The notes under the pieces: generated by a model
Told to the model about the DNA's origin: nothing
Seen by the model: the letters and a program-made list of their open reading frames with translations, nothing else
Databases searched by the model: none
Shown here: one piece after another, positions 52,623 to 64,000 of the stretch
Numbering within the stretch: the first letter of the stretch is position 1
How the letters are laid out: each line of letters opens with the position of its first letter
Position numbers and translations under genes: made by a program
Assembly: GCA_036009625.1 (NCBI GenBank)
Contig: DASYLJ010000043.1
Span: 1 to 64,000, forward strand
From: DASYLJ01 sp036009625
Lineage (GTDB): Bacteria > Desulfobacterota > Binatia > DP-6
DNA length: 64,000 nt
Reading direction: 5' to 3'

Positions 52623-54037
52623 CCGAACGTCATCTCCTGTACGTCGGACGCCACCCGCAACGGCGCGTCCGTCGCCGAGCGCACGTCGTCGACGCTGAGG
52701 CCGGGCGCGATCTCACGCAGCAGGAAGCCGTCGGCGTCGACGTCGATCCAGGCGAGGTCGGTGACGATGGAACGCACGCAGCCGAGCGCCGTCGGCGGGT
52801 AGGTGAGCTTCTCGACCAGCTTCGAGCCGCCGTGGCGCTCGCGCTGGTAGCACATGGCAATGAGCCGCGCGCCGCCGGCGGCGAGGTCCATGGCGCCGCC
52901 GATGCCGCCGCCGGTCTGACCGGGGATCGACCAGTTGGCGAGGTCGCCGTTCGCGCCCACCTGGAACGCGCCGAGCACGACCGTCGTCACGCGGCCGGTG
53001 CGCGCCATCGCGAACGACGCGGTCGAGTCGAAGAACGCGGTACCGGGCATCGCCGTCACCAGCTGGCCGCTGGCGTTGTAGAGGTCGATGTCCTCGGCGC
53101 CCTCGTCGGGGAAGGGGCCGTAGCCGAGGATGCCGTTCTCGGCGTGCAGCGTGACGTCGCGGCCGGCGAGATAGTTCGACACCATCGTCGGCAGGCCGAT
53201 GCCGAGGTTCACGTACTCGCCGTCCTGCAGCAGCATCGCGACCTTCATCGCCATCAGGTCTGCCGGCAGGCCCGCGGGACCACCGTCGCGCACGGGACGG
53301 CCGCCCATGTCGGTGACGCGTCCCACCATCGCCAGCATCTGGCGCAGCACGCCGATGTCGATCGACAGCGTCGTCTTCACGATGCGGTCGACGAAGATGC
53401 CCGGGGTGACGACGGCTTCGGGATCGATGACGCCGACGTCGACGATCTCTTTCACCTCGGCGATGGTGGTGCGCGCGGCCATGGCGAACGCCGGGCCGAA
53501 GTTCCGCATGCCGCGACGGTAGGTGAGGTTGCCGAGCGCGTCGGCCTGGTACGCCTGCAGGAGGGCGAAGTCGGCGCGGATGGCACGCTCGAAGACGTGC
53601 GGCCGGCCGTCGAAGTCGCGCAGCTCCTTGCCCACCGCGGCCTGCGTGCCGACGCCCGTCGGCGTGTAGAAGCCGGCCAGGCCCGCGCCGCCGGCGCGGA
53701 CGCGCTCGACCAGCGTCCCCTGCGGCACCATCTCGAGCGCGATCTTGCCCTCGCGCACCTGCTGCCCGATCGCCGTGTCGAAGGTGGGATTGGCGACGTA
53801 GGAGCAGACGAGCTTCGCGATCTGGCCCTTGTCGGCGAGGATGTTGAGCGACGTCGGGCCGCCCGCCGGCGTGTTGCAGATGACCGTCAGGTCGCGCACG
53901 CCGCGCTCGGCGAGCGCCAGCAGGCAGTCGGTCGGCCATGCCTGCGGCGGGCCGAAGCTGTGGACGAGGAGGGACGCGCCGTCGCCGACGTCGGCAACGG
54001 CGTCCATCGCGGAGGCGCAGACTCGCTTGGTGGCCAT
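52619..54037 (-). CDS. Fused alpha/beta 3-oxoacid (SCOT-type) CoA-transferase
   Basis: A 472-residue protein with the alpha half (VGDGASLLVHSFGPPQAWPT, ADFALLQAYQADALGNLTYR) and the beta half (GEYVNLGIGLPTMVSNYL, TLHAENGILGYGPFP, where E carries the acyl group) in one chain, as in animal SCOT. It activates or exchanges CoA on a ring-fission acid. ATG 54037 is preferred over an in-frame start at 54076 because the latter adds an Arg/Pro lead. Leads the minus-strand operon, and diverges from the glycosyltransferase operon across 144 bases without a visible promoter pair. Confidence 0.87.
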   Translation of the reverse strand: MATKRVCASAMDAVADVGDGASLLVHSFGPPQAWPTDCLLALAERGVRDLTVICNTPAGGPTSLNILADKGQIAKLVCSYVANPTFDTAIGQQVREGKIALEMVPQGTLVERVRAGGAGLAGFYTPTGVGTQAAVGKELRDFDGRPHVFERAIRADFALLQAYQADALGNLTYRRGMRNFGPAFAMAARTTIAEVKEIVDVGVIDPEAVVTPGIFVDRIVKTTLSIDIGVLRQMLAMVGRVTDMGGRPVRDGGPAGLPADLMAMKVAMLLQDGEYVNLGIGLPTMVSNYLAGRDVTLHAENGILGYGPFPDEGAEDIDLYNASGQLVTAMPGTAFFDSTASFAMARTGRVTTVVLGAFQVGANGDLANWSIPGQTGGGIGGAMDLAAGGARLIAMCYQRERHGGSKLVEKLTYPPTALGCVRSIVTDLAWIDVDADGFLLREIAPGLSVDDVRSATDAPLRVASDVQEMTFG

Positions 54038-54181
54038 GCGGCGAGGGACTTCCCACACACCGCGCGGGGCGTGCAAGGCGTCGGCGGTTTGTGCGGCGAG
54101 TCAGCGTGCTGACAGGGCGGCGGGGCAGGACGACCCACCCACGCACGCTGTGTCGTTGGCACGCCCCCTGCTCACCGGCTC

Positions 54182-56014
54182 GTGGACGTCCGTCCGACGA
54201 ACGCCGGGGCTCGCGCGACCCTCGAGGCCAATCTGCGTGCGCTCCGTGCACGCGATCCGACGCTGGCTGCGCGTGTCGAGGCCGCGAGCTCGCTGCCCGA
54301 GACGCCGGTGGCGACGTCGAGCGGACAGCCGACGCTCACCGCCGACGGCGTCCTGCTGCACAACGCGCACGATCCGCGCCGCGAAGCGGCCCGGTGGGGC
54401 GAGGCGCAGCGCGAGCGGCTCGCCATGGCCGACGATCCGGTGGCCGTCGTCCTGGGCTTCGGCCTCGGCTACCACGTCGAAGCGCTCGGCGCGGTCTGGG
54501 ACGGGCCGCTCGTCGTCGTCGAGCCCGATCTGGGCCTGCTGCGCACGGCACTCGAGACCCGCGAGCTGTGCGCCGTGCTGGCGCGCGTGACGCTGGTGCC
54601 CGGTCCGATCGACGCCGCCACCGTCGACGGCTGGGGCGCCGCCGTCCTGCTGCCGCACGCACCGTCGCTGCTGCGCGAGGGCGACGTGCTGCGCGGCCTG
54701 CGCGAGCGCATCGCGGGCCGTACCGTGCTGCGCGACCTGCGGCTCCGCGTCCTCGTGGTCTCGCCGCTGGCCGGCGGGTCGTATCCCATCACGGGCTACT
54801 GCGCGCGGGCACTCGCCGAGCTGGGGCACGACGTCACGGTGCTCGACCTGGCGCCGTTCGCCGGTGGCATGGACGCGATCGGCACGTTCACGCCGCGGGC
54901 GGGCGCACGTTGCGTGATCGAGACCGCCTTCGGGCGCTTCCTCGGCGCCGGCATCATCGCCGCGGTCGAAGCGGTGAAGCCGGACCTCGTGCTCGCGATG
55001 GCGCAGGCACCGCTCGATCCGGCCGTGCTCGACGAGATCGGCCGCCGTGGCGTGCTGCGCGCCTTCTGGTTCGTCGAGGACCATCGGCTGTTTCCGTACT
55101 GGCGCGAGGTCATCGGTGGCTACGACCACTTCTTCGGCATCCAGCAGGGCGCGTTCCTGACCGAGGCGCGACGGCTCGGCAACGGACGCGCGGCCTATCT
55201 GCCGCTCGCCGCCGATCCGGTGGTGCACCGGCCGCTGGCGTTGACGGCCGCCGAACGTGCCGAATACGCGGCCCCGGTGAGCTTCGTCGGTGCCGGCTAC
55301 CGCAACCGACGGCTCGCATTCCGCGCGCTGCTCGACAGCGGGCTGCGCATCTGGGGCACGGAATGGGGCGGGGCGGGCCCGGTGGAAGCCGCGCTGCAAC
55401 GCAAGGGCGCCCGCATCTCGACCGCCGACAGCGTGCGCATCTTCAACGCCACCGAGGTCAACCTGAACCTGCACTCGTCCACGTGGGTCGACGGTGTCGA
55501 TCCGGTCGGCGACTTCGTGAATCCGCGCACGTTCGAGCTCGCCGCTGCCGGCGCGTTCCAGCTCGTCGACGCGCGCGCGCTGCTGCCGCCGCTCTTCACG
55601 GCCGGCACCGAGCTGGCGACGTTCACGGACGCCGCCGAGCTGCGGCCGCTGCTGCGCCACTGGCTGGCGCATCCCGAGGAGCGCGTCGTCCTGGCGGCTG
55701 CGGCGCGCACGCGCTGCCTCGCCCAGCACACCTACCGTCATCGCATGGAGACGCTGCTCGAGATGGTGTGCGCCGCCGATGCCGAGCGCCTCGCCGCGCG
55801 CCCGCGCGGTGCCACCGTCGGCGACGCCGCGCGTGCCGAAGGCGGCACGCCGCTCGGCGGCTTCCTGGCGACGTTGCCGCCGCAGACGCCGTTCACGCTC
55901 GACGGCGTGGTGCAGCGCCTGCTGCACCACGAAGGCGACCTCACCGACCCCGAAGCGGTGATGCTCTTCCTGCACCAGTTCGACGAGCTGTACGTGAAGG
56001 AGGCGCGGCAGTGA
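54182..56014 (+). CDS. Maf-like N-terminal domain fused to a CgeB-type glycosyltransferase
   Basis: A 610-residue protein. Residues 15-180 (LEANLRALRARDP, VAVVLGFGLGYHVEAL, LVVVEPDLGLLRTALETRELCAVLARV) resemble the N-terminal part of Maf/DUF115 flagellin-glycosylation proteins. Residues about 190-500 are a CgeB-type GT-B fold with VLVVSPLAGGSYPITGYCARALAELGHDVTVLDL and FGIQQGAFLTEAR, ending FVNPRTFELAAAGAFQLVDAR. The C-terminal 100 residues are unassigned. GTG start at 54182. It may move a nonulosonic acid onto a surface protein; this is an inference. Confidence 0.68.
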   Translation: MDVRPTNAGARATLEANLRALRARDPTLAARVEAASSLPETPVATSSGQPTLTADGVLLHNAHDPRREAARWGEAQRERLAMADDPVAVVLGFGLGYHVEALGAVWDGPLVVVEPDLGLLRTALETRELCAVLARVTLVPGPIDAATVDGWGAAVLLPHAPSLLREGDVLRGLRERIAGRTVLRDLRLRVLVVSPLAGGSYPITGYCARALAELGHDVTVLDLAPFAGGMDAIGTFTPRAGARCVIETAFGRFLGAGIIAAVEAVKPDLVLAMAQAPLDPAVLDEIGRRGVLRAFWFVEDHRLFPYWREVIGGYDHFFGIQQGAFLTEARRLGNGRAAYLPLAADPVVHRPLALTAAERAEYAAPVSFVGAGYRNRRLAFRALLDSGLRIWGTEWGGAGPVEAALQRKGARISTADSVRIFNATEVNLNLHSSTWVDGVDPVGDFVNPRTFELAAAGAFQLVDARALLPPLFTAGTELATFTDAAELRPLLRHWLAHPEERVVLAAAARTRCLAQHTYRHRMETLLEMVCAADAERLAARPRGATVGDAARAEGGTPLGGFLATLPPQTPFTLDGVVQRLLHHEGDLTDPEAVMLFLHQFDELYVKEARQ

Positions 56015-57627
56015 AAGTGCTGGTCGTCAACCTGACGCGCTTCGGCGACCTGCTGCAGACCGGCCCCACCATCGAGGGCCTGAAGGAGCAGCATCCCGGC
56101 TGCCACGTCACGGTGGTGGTCGAGCACAACTTCGCCGAGGTGGTGCGCGGCCTGCCGGGCGTCGACCGTATCCACGAGCTCGATCTCGACGCGCTCGGGC
56201 GGCTGCTGCTGGCCGACGATCTGCGCGCCGCCTACCACACCGTCGACGACGCCGTGTCCGCGCTGCGGGCCGAGCGCTTCGACCTGGCGCTCAACTACTC
56301 GAGCTCGCGCATGAGCGCGGTGCTGCTGCGACTGATCGGCGTCCCCGACACGCGCGGCTGGACGATGACCACCGACGGATTCCGTCTGATCAGCCACCCG
56401 TGGTCACGGCTGTTCTCGGCGAGCTGTCTCGTGCGCCGGCAGGCGCCGTTCAATCTCGTCGACTACTACAAGCGTGTCGCCGGCGTGACACGGGGTCCGC
56501 GACGCCTACGCTACGAGGTGCCTGCGGCGGCGCGAATCCGGATCGCGGAGCGGCTCGCCGCCGCCGGTGTGCAAACGGATACGCCGCTCGTCGGGCTCCA
56601 GCTCGGTGCCAGCAAGGCGGTGCGGCGCTGGCCCGCGGCGAGCTTCGTCGGCGTGGCGCGCGCGCTGCAGGTGCGGCTCGGCGCCCGCGTCGTGCTGTGC
56701 GGCGGCAACGGCGATCGCGCCGTCGCAGAAGAGATCACGGCCGCCGTCGGCGATCTGGCGATCGATCTGTGCGGCCGCACGTCCATCGGCGAGCTTGGCG
56801 CGCTGCTCGAGCGCACCGACGTGCTCGTCACCGGCGACACCGGGCCGATGCACATGGCGGTCGCCGTTGGCACGCCGGTGGTGTCGCTGTTCTTCGGTCC
56901 GGCGCTGCCGTTCGACACCGGGCCGTACGGCGAGGATCACGTCTGCCTGCATGCCGACGTCGCGTGCGCCCCGTGCGATCATAACGTCACCTGCCTGCAG
57001 CCGTTCTGTCGCGAGACGCTGTCGCCCGAGGCGGTGGCGGACGCGGTGGTGGCACGGCGCGCCGGCGACTGGGCGGCGATCGATGCCGCCGCGGCACGGT
57101 GGTCGGGGTTCGGGTGGTATCGCACCGGCTTCGATGCCGAGGGGCTGTTCGAGGCGCGCCGTCTCGGCCCGCCGTCGGCGCAGACCGGCGAGACGCTGCG
57201 CCAGGTGTACCGCTCGCTGTGGAAGGCCGAGCTCGAGGGGACGACACCCGCGGTGTCGTGGCCGCCGCAGCCCGCCGCCGCCGCGGCAGCGCACGCGGTG
57301 CGGGCGGTCGCCGCCGATGCCTGCGCGCAGGCGGGACGCGTCGAGCAGCTGGCGCGCGACGCGACCGACGTCGAGGCGCTCGAAGCCGCCGCGCAGACGC
57401 TGGAGGCGCTCGACACCGAGCTGCTGCGGCTCGGGGCGATCCACGAGCCCGCCGCGCTGCTGACGCAGGTGCTGCGCTTCGACAAGGAGAACATCGTCGG
57501 CGACGACGTGCACGGCCTCGCCGTCGCCACGCGCGCGCTGCACGAGACGCTGCTGGGACGGGCCGATCGGCTGGTCCAGCTGCTCGACGGACGGGGCGCA
57601 GGCCCGGAGGAGGACCGATGCAGGTGA
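56011..57627 (+). CDS. Glycosyltransferase family 9 (heptosyltransferase-like)
   Basis: A 538-residue protein that begins with GTG overlapping the previous stop. The GT9 core (1-355) has VLVVNLTRFGDLLQTGPTIEGLKEQHPGCHVTVVV, LVGLQLGASKAVRRWPAASFVGVARAL and VTGDTGPMHMAVAVGTPVVSLFFGPALPFDTGPYG. A Cys-containing loop (HADVACAPCDHNVTCLQPFC) follows the donor site. About 160 further C-terminal residues, Ala-rich and helical, are unusual for the family. LPS-type heptosyl transfer is one option, but context suggests protein or surface glycosylation. Confidence 0.82.
   Translation: MKVLVVNLTRFGDLLQTGPTIEGLKEQHPGCHVTVVVEHNFAEVVRGLPGVDRIHELDLDALGRLLLADDLRAAYHTVDDAVSALRAERFDLALNYSSSRMSAVLLRLIGVPDTRGWTMTTDGFRLISHPWSRLFSASCLVRRQAPFNLVDYYKRVAGVTRGPRRLRYEVPAAARIRIAERLAAAGVQTDTPLVGLQLGASKAVRRWPAASFVGVARALQVRLGARVVLCGGNGDRAVAEEITAAVGDLAIDLCGRTSIGELGALLERTDVLVTGDTGPMHMAVAVGTPVVSLFFGPALPFDTGPYGEDHVCLHADVACAPCDHNVTCLQPFCRETLSPEAVADAVVARRAGDWAAIDAAAARWSGFGWYRTGFDAEGLFEARRLGPPSAQTGETLRQVYRSLWKAELEGTTPAVSWPPQPAAAAAAHAVRAVAADACAQAGRVEQLARDATDVEALEAAAQTLEALDTELLRLGAIHEPAALLTQVLRFDKENIVGDDVHGLAVATRALHETLLGRADRLVQLLDGRGAGPEEDRCR
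57606..57613 (+). promoter_or_regulatory. Strong ribosome-binding site
   Basis: GGAGGAGG four bases ahead of ATG 57618, within the end of the glycosyltransferase gene. It fixes the start of the next gene despite the overlap. Confidence 0.75.
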
Positions 57628-58163
57628 CGTTGGATACGACCGTGGTGGAGGTGCCGCGCCCGGCCAGTCTGGCCGAGTTGCTGGAGGGGATCGAGCCGCA
57701 CGTCGATCCGCGTCGCACCATCACCGGCCTCGACGTGGACGGCTGCCCCGTGGACGCCACCGACGCCACCGCGCTGGGCGCATGGCGACTCGCCGGCGAC
57801 GAGCGCGTCGTCGTGACGACGCAGACGCCGGACGACTTCGTGCGCGTGCAGCGTGAGCAGATCCCCGGCCACCTGGAACGCATCGCGGGCCAGCTGTCGG
57901 CCGCCGCCGGCAACCTCGACGCCGGCGACACGACGCAGGCGAACCGCCTCCTCGCCACTGGCACCCGCGACCTCGTGCTGGTGCTCGAGCTCGACCAGAG
58001 CCTGAGCGTGCTGTCGTCGACGGTGGCGACCTGCGCCGAGGTGGTGACGGTGCTCGAACGCATCGGCACGCGTCTCACCGACGCCGAGAAGGCCGGGCGC
58101 TGGCCGGAGGTGGCGTCGCTGCTGCGCGACGAGCTGGTGCCGGCGATCCGCCGCACGCTGTAG
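57618..58163 (+). CDS. Hypothetical 181-residue protein of the glycosyltransferase operon
   Basis: No signal peptide or membrane helix. Residues 1-75 have beta character (TLDTTVVEVPRPASLAELLEGIE, TITGLDVDGCPVD), the rest is helical and looks coiled-coil-like (VQREQIPGHLERIAGQLSAAAGNLDAGD, then VVTVLERIGTRLTDAEKAGRW). The size and helical tail recall flagellar chaperones such as FliT or FlgN, but the identity is too weak to name. It overlaps the GT9 gene by 10 bases. Confidence 0.6.
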   Translation: MQVTLDTTVVEVPRPASLAELLEGIEPHVDPRRTITGLDVDGCPVDATDATALGAWRLAGDERVVVTTQTPDDFVRVQREQIPGHLERIAGQLSAAAGNLDAGDTTQANRLLATGTRDLVLVLELDQSLSVLSSTVATCAEVVTVLERIGTRLTDAEKAGRWPEVASLLRDELVPAIRRTL

Positions 58164-58173
58164 ACGCCGCGCG

Positions 58174-59135
58174 ATGGCCCGTCTCGCCCTCGTCGTGCTG
58201 CTGCTCCTCGGGCTCTCCGGCTGTGCCGGTGAGCCGGCGCCCCCGCTGCGCATCGCGATCAGCCCGTGGCCCGGCTACGAGCTGCTCTACCTGGCGCAGG
58301 AGCAGGGCTTCTTCACCGACGCCGGGATGGACGTGCGTATCGTCGAGATGGCGTCGCTCGGCGACGCGCGGCGCGCATTCGAGCGCCGCCAGGTCGACGG
58401 CATGGCGGTCACGCTCGTCGAGGTGCTCGAGGCGCGCGCGGCGACGTCGCGCGCACCGCAGGTCGTCCTGGTGACGGACTGGTCGGACGGGGCGGACGTC
58501 CTGGTGGCGCGGCCGCCGGTGACGACGCTCGCCGCGTTGCGCGGGCGACGGATCGGCGTGCAGCCCGGCTCGCTCGGCACGCTGGTGCTGGCCCGCGCGC
58601 TGGAGACGGTGGGCCTCGGGCTCAGCGACGTGGTGCCGGTGTTCGTCGACGAGACCCGCATGGCCGACGCGCTCGCGGCCGGCACGGTGCACGCCGTCGT
58701 CACCTATCCGCCGTTCTCGAGCGCGCTCGAAGGCCTCGACGGCGCCGTCACTCTGTTCGACAGCCGCTCGATGCCGCGCGAGATCGTCGACGTGGTCGCG
58801 ATCGATGCGCCGGTGGTGGCCGCGCATCCCGGGCGCATCCGCGCGCTGGCCGAGGCCTTCGACCGCGCCGTGCGCTTCACGCGCGAGCATCCCGACGTGG
58901 CGCACGCCGTCATGGCGCAGCGTGAAGGCGTCCCGCCGAGCGAGTTCGCTGGACACCTGCGCGCCATCCGCTTCGCCGACCTCGCCGATCAGCCGGCGCT
59001 GCTCGCCGCCGGCGGCTCGATCGATCACACGCTGCGCGAGCTCGATGCGGTGCTGCGTCGGCTCGGACGGCTGTCCGGGGCGACCCGTCTCGACGACTGC
59101 CTGCCCGCGACGTCCCTGACGGTGGCGAGTCGGCA

Positions 59136-59139
<4 letters not shown>
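58174..59139 (+). CDS. NMT1/SsuA-like solute-binding lipoprotein
   Basis: A 321-residue periplasmic binding protein with a lipobox (LLLLGLSGCAGE, Cys at 17). The PBP fold shows LRIAISPWPGYELLYLAQEQGFFTDAGMDVRIVEMASL and LRGRRIGVQPGSLGTLVL, as in NMT1/THI5 and aliphatic-sulfonate binding proteins. No permease or ATPase is encoded here. Instead, its stop overlaps (ATGA) the start of a membrane hybrid kinase, so the protein may deliver a ligand signal rather than feed a transporter. Confidence 0.8.
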
Positions 59140-61919
<2,780 letters not shown>

Positions 61920-61921
61920 AA

Positions 61922-61940
61922 CCGGGGCACGGCGCCCCGG
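61922..61940 (+). terminator. Terminator-like hairpin after the hybrid kinase
   Basis: CCGGGGC and GCCCCGG form a perfect 7-base stem with a 5-base loop, starting 2 bases after the stop. No T-run follows, so intrinsic termination may be weak and Rho could be needed. Confidence 0.4.
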
Positions 61941-62076
61941 GCGTCAACGGTCTGCCTCGCCGTGTCAGCCGATCCCGCCCGGGCAGACGTCCTGCGGCAG
62001 GAAACGCCGTGCGGGGCAGGGGTTGCCGGGTGGCACCTGCCTTGCTGACCATCCCGCCGTGGGGCAGGCGCGGGGA

Positions 62077-64000
62077 GTGGTGTGGTGGTGCTTCGGGGCC
62101 GTGGTGTGTGGTGTCGTTGTGGTTGGACGCGCCGGAGCACAGGTGGTCCTGCCCCCATCCGGTGCACAGGAGGGACGGGGCCAGACGGCTCCGTCCCTCC
62201 GCATCGAGCGCGTCGAGACGGTGGGGAAGCCGGTCCGGGAGATCCGCCTGCGGCTCTCTGGTCCCGCCGAGCCCACGGCGAAGCGATTGGCCGCCCAGGA
62301 CGGGGCACCGGAGCGCATCTACATCGACGTCCCGGCGCAGATCGATCCCGCCGTCCAGCGCACGCTCACCGGCACTGGGGCGGTGCGTCAGGTCCGCACC
62401 GGCCAGCGTGACACGACGACGGCGCGCGTGGTGGTCGAGCTCGCGGCGGTGACGCCGTTCACGATGACGACGAAGGGACGGGTCGCGACGTTGCGACTCG
62501 GCACCCCGGAAAAAAACGCCCAGCCGGTTGCGGCCGCCTCCCCGGCAGCCGTTGCCGCGGCGCCGGTTCCGAAAACCGCGGTCCTCGCCTCGGCGCAGGT
62601 CGTGACGGCCGCGGCGGAGGCTCCGCCCGCGCCGGTCGAGGCGCCGTCCATGTCCAGCGTCGCGCCACCGCCGCAGCTCGCGGCGACTCCGTTCCAGGTG
62701 CTGCGTGGCGTGCGCTTCCTGCCACCAGCCCTCGAGACGCCGCTCTATGCCGACGAGGCGTCGGCCTCGTTGCGTGATGCGCTCGGTCGCTGGCAGAGCG
62801 ACGGCACCATCCCGGACGCGCCGCTGCCGGGCATGCCGGCGTCGGCCGCGACGGCGCATCTCGCCGCCGACGTGCTGCTGGTGCGCGCCGTCAACGGGCA
62901 GGACGATCCGCTGGCGGCGATCGCCGCCTACGAGCGCGCCGCGCGCGACTTTCCGCACTTCGGCGACGCACCCCGCGCGCAGCTCATGGCGGGCATGGTC
63001 GCCCTCTGGCTCGAGCTCGGCCCCGAGGCCAGCTCCGCCTTCGGCCTCTTCCTCGATCGTTTCCAGAGCCATGCGCTGGCGCCGTATGCCCGCGTCGCGC
63101 AGGCGACCGCGCTGCGGCTGCGTCATCGAACGAAGGAGGCGAAGCGCGCACTCGTCGCCGTCCTCTCCTCCGCCGAAGGTGACGTGCGCTGCGAGGCACG
63201 ACTCGAGGAGGCGCGTCAGGCGCGCGACGGCGGAACGCCGGCGCAGGCTGCGACGCTCTTCCGCGGGCTTGCTAGCGAGTGTCCGCAGACGATGATGATG
63301 CCGTCGGTGCTCGGCGACGAGGCGGCCGCGTTGGCCGCCGCCGGTGCGCGGACCGAGGCGCGCCAGCTTCTGGCGGCGCCGCGGCCATCGCGCGGGGTCG
63401 AGGAGGACGCGGCGCTCGATCTGCTCGCGGGCACGCTGGCGCAGGACGATCAGGATCTCGACGGCGCGCGCATGGCGTACGAGCGCGTGCTCCGCCGGCG
63501 CGCCAGCCGCAAGGTGATCTCCGAGACGGAGATGCGCATCGCCGTCCTCGACGGCGGCAAGAACGCCGCCGGCCGTCTGCAGCATCTCGCGACCGAGTCG
63601 GGCACGCCGGCCGTGCGCGCGGCGCTCCTGTTGGAGGCGTCGCGCACGCAGACGCAGGCCGGCAACTTCGAGGCGGCGCTGGCGATCCTCGACGACGCCT
63701 CCAGGCTCGATCCGCCGAGCGAGCGCCAGGCCGACGCCGAGCGCACCATCGTGCTTCGCACCTGGGTGGCCAAGCTGGCCGCCGCCGAGGACTGGGCCGG
63801 CATCGCCACCGTCTACGCCGCCTACACGACGAACATCCATCGACTGGCGACCGCCGACGACCGGCTCGTGATCGCGGGTGCGTTCGAGCGGCTGGGTGTG
63901 CCGGCGATGGCGGCCACCGTCATGCAGGTTCGCGTCACCAGCGCCGACCCGCCGGCGCGCATCGCCTATGCCGAAGTGGCACTGCGCGCCGACGACGTGC
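62077..64000 (+). CDS. Exported AMIN-domain protein with TPR-like repeats, cut by the window end
   Basis: The frame is open from 62077 to the window edge, at least 641 residues, with no stop. GTG 62077 starts a likely signal peptide (VVWWCFGAVVCGVVVVGRAGAQ). An AMIN-like domain follows (IERVETVGKPVREIRLRLSG and IYIDVPAQIDPAV), as in type IV pilus secretins and cell-wall amidases, then a long Ala/Pro linker (about 150-200) and helical TPR-like repeats from about 260 to the end. It may be a periplasmic or outer-membrane assembly factor. Other GTG starts (62080) cannot be excluded. Confidence 0.6.
   Translation, partial: MVWWCFGAVVCGVVVVGRAGAQVVLPPSGAQEGRGQTAPSLRIERVETVGKPVREIRLRLSGPAEPTAKRLAAQDGAPERIYIDVPAQIDPAVQRTLTGTGAVRQVRTGQRDTTTARVVVELAAVTPFTMTTKGRVATLRLGTPEKNAQPVAAASPAAVAAAPVPKTAVLASAQVVTAAAEAPPAPVEAPSMSSVAPPPQLAATPFQVLRGVRFLPPALETPLYADEASASLRDALGRWQSDGTIPDAPLPGMPASAATAHLAADVLLVRAVNGQDDPLAAIAAYERAARDFPHFGDAPRAQLMAGMVALWLELGPEASSAFGLFLDRFQSHALAPYARVAQATALRLRHRTKEAKRALVAVLSSAEGDVRCEARLEEARQARDGGTPAQAATLFRGLASECPQTMMMPSVLGDEAAALAAAGARTEARQLLAAPRPSRGVEEDAALDLLAGTLAQDDQDLDGARMAYERVLRRRASRKVISETEMRIAVLDGGKNAAGRLQHLATESGTPAVRAALLLEASRTQTQAGNFEAALAILDDASRLDPPSERQADAERTIVLRTWVAKLAAAEDWAGIATVYAAYTTNIHRLATADDRLVIAGAFERLGVPAMAATVMQVRVTSADPPARIAYAEVALRADDV

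Overview
The window is very GC-rich (roughly 70 percent G+C by eye), densely packed DNA from a Gram-negative bacterium. Genes overlap in ATGA/GTGA junctions, and lipoproteins, hybrid histidine kinases, an AMIN-domain protein and secreted collagen-like and beta-propeller-like proteins are present. The gene mix would suit a soil or freshwater 'deltaproteobacterial' lineage (Binatota, Desulfobacterota or Myxococcota-like), but there is no rRNA or other marker gene here, so the phylum is an inference. I see no tRNA, rRNA or CRISPR array.

Layout. (1) 284-20068, plus strand: one long, almost gapless glycan operon. It opens with a pseudaminic-acid-type nonulosonate route (PseB, PseC, a PseI/SpsE-like synthase, an SpsF-like cytidylyltransferase, PseG) with a class III aminotransferase and a Gfo/Idh/MocA oxidoreductase set between them. 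It continues with a methyltransferase, an alkaline-phosphatase-fold enzyme, an unusual cytidylyltransferase-like/methyltransferase/transketolase-N fusion and its transketolase-C partner, an SDR with an Asn/Gly tail, an ATP-grasp enzyme, a GH57/GH38-like protein, an unknown protein and a capsule-type glycosyltransferase with a TPR tail. (2) 20122-26175, plus: a four-gene signalling operon (hybrid kinase with three receivers, CheR, CheB, and a receiver-kinase-receiver protein). (3) 26180-33145, minus: two membrane proteins, a second capsule-type glycosyltransferase, two small zinc-ribbon proteins, a methyltransferase and two B12-binding-type radical SAM proteins. (4) 33350-42017: a CgeB-like glycosyltransferase, a secreted repeat protein, a UBP zinc finger, a cNMP-binding/thioredoxin-reductase-like flavoprotein, a PAS kinase, a DUF446-containing membrane protein and a secreted protein. 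(5) 42177-47289: a collagen-like surface protein gene split by a 3.84-kb IS1-family-like element with perfect 24-bp inverted ends, an 8-bp target duplication and seven passenger genes. Removing the element and one target copy restores the host gene in frame. (6) 54037-47507, minus: a degradative operon (CoA-transferase, P450, TetR, fumarylacetoacetate-hydrolase-like, FAD monooxygenase, VOC/extradiol-dioxygenase-like). (7) 54182-61919, plus: a Maf-like/CgeB-like glycosyltransferase, a GT9 glycosyltransferase, an unknown 181-residue protein, an NMT1-like solute-binding lipoprotein and an overlapping hybrid kinase. (8) 62077 to the window end: an AMIN plus TPR-type exported protein, cut off by the window edge.

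How it fits together. Regions 1 and 7 together look like synthesis of a CMP-activated nonulosonic acid and its transfer, possibly onto flagellin or another surface protein. That is an inference from the PseB/C/I/G set and the Maf-like GFGLGY motif. Regions 2, 4 and 7 carry four histidine kinases. The strongest candidates for something undescribed are the cargo-bearing insertion element with its coupled XRE cassette, and the triple-domain fusion at 10059-12146.
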